NCBI GenBank assembly: GCA_023248615.1
Contig: JAHFEI010000028.1
Span: 1-13,218, forward strand
Length of the DNA: 13,218 nucleotides
Direction: 5' to 3'
From: Nitrospinales bacterium
GTDB lineage: Bacteria; Nitrospinota_A; UBA7883; JACRGQ01
This document shows positions 7,382 through 13,218 of the stretch, piece by piece. The notes beneath the pieces are model-generated. The model worked only from the letters and a program-made list of their open reading frames with translations. It was not told the origin of the DNA and made no database searches. Within the stretch, counting starts at the first letter, position 1, and each line of letters begins with the position of its first letter. The position numbers were made by a program, and so were the translations under genes.

Positions 7382-10072
7382 ATGAGTGCAGACGCCGATT
7401 CGGATACAGGGGATCAAGGGATGGCTCCCGCCCAATCCCAAGGGGAATCTCTTAGCCACAGCCGGGGAAAATACCAAAACCTTTTCGGCGGGGCCACGGA
7501 CGCCATTTTCATAATGCCAGTTGGCGACGACGGCATGCCCGGCAAATTTATTGAAGTGAACGATGTTGCCTGTAGCCGGCTCGGGTACACAAAGGACGAG
7601 TTCATGTCCCTTTCGGTAAGTGACATCAACAAACCTAATTCCGAAACGGGGAAAAACCTTCCGGCGATAATGGCAAAACTTTTAGCCGACCAGTTCAAGA
7701 TTACCGAAAGCGTACATATCACCAAGGATGGCAGGGAGATACCGGTAGAGGTTAGCGCCCATATCTTCAAACTGCACAGGCGTAAACATATCCTGGCAAT
7801 CGTCCGCGACATTTCAGACCGCGAACGGAAAGAAGAGGCCATTGCCCGTTTTTTTTCCCTCCCGCTGGATATTATGTGCATTGCGGGGGCAGACGGTTAT
7901 TTCAAAAAGGTCAACCCCGCTTTTGTGCAAACCCTCGGATATTCGGAGGGGGAGTTGCTGGAAACGCCTCTCATGGAATTTGTCCACCCCGATGACCGTC
8001 AGGCAACCTTGGACGAGGTGGAAAAACAGTTAAAGGGGAGCGCAACGCTCGACTTCCGGAACCGCTACATTTGCAAAGACGGTTCATTCCGGTGGCTTTC
8101 CTGGAAAGCGGTCGCAGTGGAGGGCGGGTTGTTGTTCGCAAGTGCGCGTGATGTTACCGAACGGGAGTCGGTAGAGGAGGCTCTTGCCACTGCGCACAAG
8201 GAACTGGAATCCATTATGGAAGCGAACCCGGACATCCTCTACGTTATTAACATGAGGGGCGAACTGATAAGATGGAACTCCGGCATGGAAAAATTCTGCG
8301 GCCTGTCCCGCGAGGAAATGCTGAACAGGCCAGCGACGGAATTTGTCTGCGCGGAAGACCGCCCAACCGTACTTAAAGGGATACAGGAGGTCTTCAATAA
8401 GGGGCATTTCGCCATCGAAGCGCGGTTCATAAGGGAAGACGGCGTCCTTGTCCCATTCCTTTGCAATGGGGCGGTGTTAAAGGCCGCAAGCGGGGAGGTT
8501 ATCGGTTTTACGGGAACCGGCAGGGACATAACGGAGCAGAAAAAATCCAAAGAGGAATTAAGGACGGCTAAAGAAAATGCGGAAGAGGCGACCAAGCTGA
8601 AGGACCAGTTCATATCGCTTGTTTCCCACGACCTTCGTTCGCCGCTGGCAAACATGATAGGGATGTTAAACTTTCTCAACTCTTCGGAAAATGTTAAAAA
8701 TGATCCCGCAAAGCGGGACGAGATGGTTGGCGGAGCCATAAGGTCCTGCACCGGGCTGATAAGCCTTATCGACAGCCTTTTGGATTTGAGCAGGCTCCAG
8801 ACCGGGAACCTCCGCCCGGTAAAGAAGGTCGTAGAGGCGCACTCGCTGGTTTATATAACCATATTCAACCTGAATTACCTTGCCGTGGAGAAGGGAATAA
8901 AAATAGTAAACGATGTGCCGGAAGGGCTACACCTGTTTATAGACAAGGCGCTTTTCAGCGAAGTTATCAAAAATATCGTATCCAACGCGGTAAAGTTTTG
9001 CGGCGCGGGAAACACTGTGACCATCTCGTCCGCCATGAGCGGTGGCGATACTGTGCTGACAATAAAGGACGATGGGCCGGGGGTGCGGGAAGAGTTCATG
9101 CCGGATATTTTCAAACAGGAGATAAAGACATCCTCACTTGGTTCGGCGGGGGAAGCAGGGACGGGGCTTGGCCTTCCCTATTGCCATGAAATTATCGAAA
9201 AGCACGGCGGCAAACTTTCAGTGGAATCGGCGAAGGGATGCGGAGCTACATTCTCCATCCGGTTACCGGAAGCCAGGATAATAATTTTGCTGGTGGACGA
9301 CCAGCCGCACTACAGGAAAACCATGAAAGAAGCGATACTCGGCTTTATTGAGGCGGAAGTGCTGGAGGCGGAAAACGGCATCGAGGCCATGAGGATATTG
9401 AACGATGCCACCCCGAACCTCATCATCACCGATATCCAGATGCCGGAAATGGACGGGTTCGAATTGTTGCGCCGGGTTAAAATGAACCTTGGGCTTGCCG
9501 ATATCCCTGTGGTCGTATCATCCTCCTCCAGTTCTTACAAGCGTAGCGGTAATTATAGTAGCGTGGCGAACATCCGGAGCCGCGCCTTCGAGCTTGGCGC
9601 AAGCGATTTCGTTTCAAAGCCGTTGGATAGCGATGATTTTATCCCGCGTATCTCGCGTTATTTGAAATTGTATTTCGATTGGCAAGACCAGTACCTTGTT
9701 GGGGTGCCACACTTGGACGAACAGCACCAACAGCTATTCCAAATGGTAAGGAGCCTACAGGAGAGCCTGGAAACCGTACAGACGCACAACATGGGGCACA
9801 GGCTCCTGAGCGACCTTATCAGGTTTACCGAGACACACTTTTCCGACGAAGAAAAGTTCATGAAGGAAAATGGCGCCCCAAAACAGGAATACGAAGAGCA
9901 CCTGGCCGACCATAGCGACCTGATAAAACAGGTGAAGGATTTCGAGTGCGAATTTGAAGAAAAACAGAAGGTCGTAACCCCCCAGATAATGAGTTTCCTG
10001 CTGGATTGGATAAAGAACCACGTAATCAGGTTCGATAAAAAAATGGCCCAATACCTTAAACCCGCCGCCTGA
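7382..10072 (+). CDS. Hybrid histidine kinase: PAS-PAS-PAS-HisKA-HATPase-receiver-hemerythrin
   Basis: An 896-residue cytoplasmic sensor kinase with no membrane segment. Three PAS domains (about 28-147, 157-262 and 272-386) are followed by a dimerisation/phospho-acceptor domain (H416 in SLVSHDLRSP), an ATPase domain (N535 in the N-box, DDGPG at 563-567, GTGLGLPY at 593-600), a receiver (D639, D640, phospho-acceptor D684 in ITDIQMPEMDG, K746 in SKP) and a C-terminal bacteriohemerythrin domain. All seven diiron ligands are in place: H782, H819, E823, H840, H844, H880 and D885, with family-like spacing. The likely input is oxygen, NO or redox state, but the hemerythrin follows the receiver, so it might instead be an output or a feedback sensor. 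The receiver has an expanded, Ser-rich loop (713-718) after its fourth strand. ATG 7382 has GGAGA at 7371-7375, six bases away; an in-frame ATG at 7325 lacks a ribosome binding site. It converges on the REC-TPR gene, 29 bp away. Its response regulator partner is not obvious. Confidence 0.93.
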   Translation: MSADADSDTGDQGMAPAQSQGESLSHSRGKYQNLFGGATDAIFIMPVGDDGMPGKFIEVNDVACSRLGYTKDEFMSLSVSDINKPNSETGKNLPAIMAKLLADQFKITESVHITKDGREIPVEVSAHIFKLHRRKHILAIVRDISDRERKEEAIARFFSLPLDIMCIAGADGYFKKVNPAFVQTLGYSEGELLETPLMEFVHPDDRQATLDEVEKQLKGSATLDFRNRYICKDGSFRWLSWKAVAVEGGLLFASARDVTERESVEEALATAHKELESIMEANPDILYVINMRGELIRWNSGMEKFCGLSREEMLNRPATEFVCAEDRPTVLKGIQEVFNKGHFAIEARFIREDGVLVPFLCNGAVLKAASGEVIGFTGTGRDITEQKKSKEELRTAKENAEEATKLKDQFISLVSHDLRSPLANMIGMLNFLNSSENVKNDPAKRDEMVGGAIRSCTGLISLIDSLLDLSRLQTGNLRPVKKVVEAHSLVYITIFNLNYLAVEKGIKIVNDVPEGLHLFIDKALFSEVIKNIVSNAVKFCGAGNTVTISSAMSGGDTVLTIKDDGPGVREEFMPDIFKQEIKTSSLGSAGEAGTGLGLPYCHEIIEKHGGKLSVESAKGCGATFSIRLPEARIIILLVDDQPHYRKTMKEAILGFIEAEVLEAENGIEAMRILNDATPNLIITDIQMPEMDGFELLRRVKMNLGLADIPVVVSSSSSSYKRSGNYSSVANIRSRAFELGASDFVSKPLDSDDFIPRISRYLKLYFDWQDQYLVGVPHLDEQHQQLFQMVRSLQESLETVQTHNMGHRLLSDLIRFTETHFSDEEKFMKENGAPKQEYEEHLADHSDLIKQVKDFECEFEEKQKVVTPQIMSFLLDWIKNHVIRFDKKMAQYLKPAA

Positions 10073-10101
10073 CCCGGCGCGGCATTGGTGTCAGCCTATG
10101 C

Positions 10102-11286
10102 CTACCACGTTGTATCCCTGCCAATCGCACCCAGTTCCCTTTTTGCGTCCTCGTTGTCCGGGTCTATTTGCAGGACTTTCGAAAAATATTTCCTGGCGGC
10201 CTCTTTGTTGTTGCCTTCCAGGCAGGCCTTGGCCATATTGAAATAAAGCGCTTCATCGTTCGGGTCTATTTTCAGGGCTTTTTCATATTCCGTTATGGCG
10301 TCTTTCCACTTGCCCTGCCTCCTTAAGGCTATTCCAAGCTGGTTATAGATATGGATGCTGGTTGAATCGTCTCCCAGCGAAATGCGGAAATATTGTTCCG
10401 CCAAATTTGTTGCGCCCGCTTTCAGCATCTCCTCAGCTACTTCGCCGCTCCTTGCAGGCTCCAACTTGCAAACCCTGGCGTACACACCATTGGCTTTATC
10501 CGGCTCGCCCTGCTGGAGGTACAATTTGCCCAACAGCAAGTTGCGCTCCGTATTGTTGGGGCTAAGCTCGGCGGCCCTTTCAAGGCAGTATATCCCGGCT
10601 TTCTGGTCGTCCGTCCTGAGGTAAAGGCTTGCGGCCTTCATGTAAGCCTTCAGGAAGAGCGGTTGCAAATCCATGGCGCGGCTGTAGGAAGAATGGGCGG
10701 ATGGGTTGTTGCCAAGCAGTTCGTGCGTTTCCCCCAGGCTTACAAGCGCCCGGCCACTTTCCTTCGTCCGGCACACCTCCTCAAAAACCGCAAGGGCCCT
10801 GCTGGTCTCACCCCTCCTGATAAGCTCTTCCGCCGCCTTTATGAGCTTCACATGCTCCGGCGGGTTTGCCCTCGTCCTGATGGTGTGTAAAATCTTTTCC
10901 TCAAGCGCTTTGGCGATGAACGGCTTTATCATAAAAAAATTGATGCCAGCCTCGCCCGCCTGGACAATGTTTTCGCGGTTGCCATCGCCCGTGATGATGA
11001 ATATCGGCGTGTCCTGCACCTGTCCGTTGGCCCTTATCTCCCTTCCCATCTCAATGCCGGACATTTTCGGCAGGTCCCATTCCGTAAGCACAAAAAGGCA
11101 TTTCGCATCCTGCCCTCCCATCACCCTTAGCGCGATGTTGCCGTCGGCCGCTTCCCGCACGTTGGAAATGCCCATATACTTGAGCATGCTTCGGATGTTT
11201 TTACGCACATTGGTATTGCCGTCCACCACAAGGATGTAGCCGTCCTTGAAATATTCGGAAATGGTGGGAACCGGCCCTACAGACAT
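10102..11286 (-). CDS. Receiver-TPR protein with a degenerate receiver
   Basis: A 394-residue cytoplasmic protein: a CheY-like receiver (about 15-137) followed by a chain of tetratricopeptide repeats (about 148-378; the last two, 311-344 and 345-378, are the clearest, with the IDPNDEA-type ends). TPRs normally bind other proteins. The receiver keeps the fold and T99 and K121, but at the phospho-acceptor position it has E69 (LTEWDLPKMSG, where Asp is expected four residues before the Pro), and the acid-pocket pair Asp-Asp is D22-G23. It is therefore unlikely to be phosphorylated and may be locked in an active-like state. ATG at 11286 follows AAGGTGG seven bases upstream; a TTG at 11349 would add 21 residues. 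It is the last gene of the minus-strand cluster, 171 bp after the kinase gene, a gap that contains an inverted repeat. Confidence 0.88.
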   Translation of the reverse strand: MSVGPVPTISEYFKDGYILVVDGNTNVRKNIRSMLKYMGISNVREAADGNIALRVMGGQDAKCLFVLTEWDLPKMSGIEMGREIRANGQVQDTPIFIITGDGNRENIVQAGEAGINFFMIKPFIAKALEEKILHTIRTRANPPEHVKLIKAAEELIRRGETSRALAVFEEVCRTKESGRALVSLGETHELLGNNPSAHSSYSRAMDLQPLFLKAYMKAASLYLRTDDQKAGIYCLERAAELSPNNTERNLLLGKLYLQQGEPDKANGVYARVCKLEPARSGEVAEEMLKAGATNLAEQYFRISLGDDSTSIHIYNQLGIALRRQGKWKDAITEYEKALKIDPNDEALYFNMAKACLEGNNKEAARKYFSKVLQIDPDNEDAKRELGAIGRDTTW

Positions 11287-11316
11287 ATGCCCGCCACCTT
11301 GCCAGTGAACATAATT

Positions 11317-11440
11317 GCCATTTCCCCTATAGCTCTCATTAACGCCCAATACAATGTCACACCTTGATATTAATATGTATCGGGCAGGTACTGCTAATGG
11401 TATTTTTCGGGTGGCAGGCAGGATACGCAGGGGAAATGGC
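11317..11440. repeat. Perfect 12-bp inverted repeat with 100-bp spacing
   Basis: GCCATTTCCCCT at 11317-11328 and AGGGGAAATGGC at 11429-11440 are exact reverse complements, both inside the 171-bp gap between the kinase gene and the REC-TPR gene. In the REC-TPR direction, the near copy is about 30-42 bp before its ATG. A pair of operators (looping) or a long-stem RNA leader are both possible. No clear promoter was identified between them; a TATTAA with a poor -35 is the best candidate. Confidence 0.5.
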
Positions 11441-11457
11441 TATTTTTATCCGCAGTA

Positions 11458-12981
11458 TCAACGCACCGTGGCGGGTACGATTGGGAAACCCATGGTGACG
11501 GTAGTCCCCCTGTTTTCCCCCTCGCTGGAAACCTGCAATTTGCCGCCGTGGTATTCGGTTATCATTTTCGAAAGCGCCAGTCCCAGCCCCAACCCGCCGC
11601 CCTTGTACAGGTATTCACCCGTTGAATAATACAGCATGTTCTCCAGCGAAAAATATGGGATAAACAGTTCTGGCTCCTTTTCCTTGGAAATCCCTATCCC
11701 CTCATCACGCACGACAACAAGGGCCGATTTGCCATCCAACTTTCCGGTCACATAAATGGATTTACCGTCCGGGGTGTACTTGATGGCGTTGGATAGTATG
11801 TTGTGTATCGCCTGCATTACCATCACTTGGTTGGCGAGGATTTCGGTCGTATTCGGTAGCGCGGCGACGTCCAGATGGAGTTCCAGCTTCCTCCCCTTCT
11901 CCTCAATTGCGGAGCGCGCTTTCTCGATGCAGGCAATAATATCCATATACAGGTATGTGGGGTGGAAATGCTTTTCGCCCGGCGGTTTGCTCAAATCCGA
12001 CAGCAATGTTGTGGCCGAAAGAATCCTGTTTAGGTCCTCACGGATGTTGCTCAAAATGCCCAATACCTTTTCCGCCTTTTCAGCCGCTTTCCCAGGAAAC
12101 TCAGTCAGTAGCAGTTGGGCCGTCTGTAGCTTCACTATAGGCATACGGAACTCGTGCGAGGTCACCGCCGTAAAATACTCCCTGGCCTTGTGCAACATCT
12201 TTTCATAGGTCACGTCGTGCCGGGTTATCACGCAGTTGGCTAGTTTACCGTTTGGGCCAAAAACAGGGGATATGGTCTCCTCCTGCTCAAGTATAGAGCC
12301 GTCCGCTTTTTTGCAAACAATAACGTCTTTCCAAACTTTTCCCGTGGAAAGGGACTCCCGTATTTTATCGAACGGCCTTTCGCCATTTGCCAGACAGTCT
12401 AGTTGTTGCAACCTATTTCCCACCGCCTCGGAAGCCTTAACCCCAGTGCCCATTTCGTAGGCCGGGTTGGCATAATGCACGATGCCATCCGAATCGGTGA
12501 TTATGATTGTCTCTACCGCCTGTTCGATGGCGGCAACCAAAATAAGGTGCTCCTTCCTCAGCCGTACATTTGCGGCCTCTGACTCAGCCTGCTGGTGGCA
12601 CCGGGCAATTATGTTTGGCAACGCGTCCAGGTAAACCAGGTGCGCGTCCTTGACGATGTAGTCCTTGGCGCCCGCTTTCATCGATTCAACGGCAAGCGTT
12701 TCATCGCCGCGGCCCGTCACCATTATCACCGGCAGTTCCGGCAAGTTGCGCACAATCCTCTCCAAAACTTCCGCCCCGGTCATGTCCGGCAACTGGTAAT
12801 CAAGCAGGGCTATGTCGATATCGCCCTTCTCTACCCGTCTCAACGCCTCTTCGCCAGTGTAGCAAACCACGACCCTATGTCCGGCGTCTTCCACCGACTT
12901 TCGGGCAAGCAACGCCATACCCGGCTCGTCCTCTACTATAAGGACGGTTAAGGGCGTCTTTTCCACAGGCTTCTCCCTCAT
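11458..12981 (-). CDS. Receiver-PAS-histidine kinase
   Basis: A 507-residue cytoplasmic signalling protein that starts with a canonical receiver (E17-D18-E19 region, phospho-acceptor D61 in LLDYQLPDMTG, T89, K111), then a PAS domain (about 145-258, ending with the typical HDVT link), a HisKA domain (H276 in AVTSHEFRMP) and a HATPase domain (N398 in the N-box, DEGIG at 426-430, GGGLGLGLALSK at 461-472). The conserved Lys of the receiver is followed by Asp, not the usual Pro. The lid before the glycine box contains several Tyr (YYSTGEYLYK, 451-460). The ATG at 12981 overlaps the stop of the preceding regulator (ATGA), which suggests translational coupling; a TTG at 13011, with GAGG about five bases before it, would add ten residues and is the main alternative. 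Being an N-terminal-receiver kinase, it may be controlled by another kinase, and probably signals to the overlapping Rcp1-like regulator. Confidence 0.92.
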   Translation of the reverse strand: MREKPVEKTPLTVLIVEDEPGMALLARKSVEDAGHRVVVCYTGEEALRRVEKGDIDIALLDYQLPDMTGAEVLERIVRNLPELPVIMVTGRGDETLAVESMKAGAKDYIVKDAHLVYLDALPNIIARCHQQAESEAANVRLRKEHLILVAAIEQAVETIIITDSDGIVHYANPAYEMGTGVKASEAVGNRLQQLDCLANGERPFDKIRESLSTGKVWKDVIVCKKADGSILEQEETISPVFGPNGKLANCVITRHDVTYEKMLHKAREYFTAVTSHEFRMPIVKLQTAQLLLTEFPGKAAEKAEKVLGILSNIREDLNRILSATTLLSDLSKPPGEKHFHPTYLYMDIIACIEKARSAIEEKGRKLELHLDVAALPNTTEILANQVMVMQAIHNILSNAIKYTPDGKSIYVTGKLDGKSALVVVRDEGIGISKEKEPELFIPYFSLENMLYYSTGEYLYKGGGLGLGLALSKMITEYHGGKLQVSSEGENRGTTVTMGFPIVPATVR

Positions 12982-13218
12982 TTTGGCGGCGGCTCTACCG
13001 TAAGTGTCCAAAATAACCTCACATTCTTTAGTTTCTCGGCAAACTCTTGAAAGTCCACCGGTTTTGTGATGTAGGCGTTTGCCCCAAAACGGTAGCCCTT
13101 GGCTATCTCCTCATCACGCGAAGAACTGGTGAGCATGAGTATGGGGAGATGCTTGGTATTGGGGTTGGTCTTTAGCCTTTCCAGCACTTCAAAGCCGTCC
13201 ACTTTAGGCATTTTAATA
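12978..13218 (-). CDS. Rcp1-like response regulator (partial, start outside window)
   Basis: The C-terminal part of a single-domain response regulator. The visible part reads I-K-MPKVDGFEVLERLK, then LPILMLTSS with the conserved Thr, then FGANAYITKPVD with the conserved Lys, and ends FWTLTVEPPPK, the ending typical of Rcp1-like regulators that pair with PAS or phytochrome kinases. The in-frame ATG at 13211 is not the start: it is the Met of the D-x-x-MP motif, and two codons before it still fit the receiver. The phospho-acceptor Asp would be the codon cut by the window edge; its one visible base is compatible with GAT. The stop overlaps the start of the receiver-PAS-kinase gene, so the two probably form a coupled pair. 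Confidence 0.88.
   Translation of the reverse strand, partial: IKMPKVDGFEVLERLKTNPNTKHLPILMLTSSSRDEEIAKGYRFGANAYITKPVDFQEFAEKLKNVRLFWTLTVEPPPK

Overview
The window (13.2 kb, no mobile element, tRNA, rRNA or CRISPR seen) looks like a chromosomal segment of a Gram-negative, signalling-rich environmental bacterium. Reasons: a lipoprotein-type signal peptide on the phosphoesterase, a Sec signal peptide on the broken first gene, a GatB amidotransferase (indirect aminoacyl-tRNA synthesis), a good sigma-54 promoter match, a bacteriohemerythrin domain, and a dense set of PAS histidine kinases and receiver proteins. That combination is typical of deltaproteobacteria in the broad sense, Nitrospirota or Nitrospinota. 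The phylum is inference and cannot be fixed from this sequence alone.

Layout. (1) 1-2084: a multiply frameshifted relic of a small exported DUF4412/LolA-like protein, overlapped at its end by an intact lipoprotein of the phospholipase C / AcpA phosphoesterase family; this part looks AT-richer than what follows. (2) 2271-5190, plus strand: der (ribosome-assembly GTPase) with a long basic tail, then 3 bp later a class I glutamine-amidotransferase-like protein, then a small protein built of four MshEN-like repeats. (3) 5191-5735: a regulatory stretch with direct and inverted repeats, a sigma-54-type promoter match and a 54-residue orphan protein, ending in a hairpin between convergent genes. (4) gatB on the minus strand (5736-7172). 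(5) 7173-13218: a signalling block. A plus-strand hybrid kinase (three PAS domains, HisKA, HATPase, receiver, hemerythrin) converges on a minus-strand cluster, which reads in transcription order: an Rcp1-like single-domain response regulator (cut by the window edge), a receiver-PAS-histidine kinase that overlaps it by ATGA, and after 171 bp a receiver-TPR protein.

How it works together (inference). The minus-strand regulator and kinase overlap translationally and are probably partners. The receiver-TPR protein downstream has Glu at the phospho-acceptor position and Gly for one acid-pocket Asp, so it probably works without phosphorylation, perhaps as a scaffold. The convergent hybrid kinase has a complete diiron hemerythrin ligand set placed after its receiver, which suggests oxygen, NO or redox input or output at the end of a phosphorelay. 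The most interesting items are this REC-hemerythrin fusion, the degenerate REC-TPR protein, the small orphan gene with a sigma-54-like promoter and an upstream palindrome, and a perfect 12-bp inverted repeat in the gap before the REC-TPR gene. No single clearly new biological system is evident; these are unusual components rather than a proven pathway.
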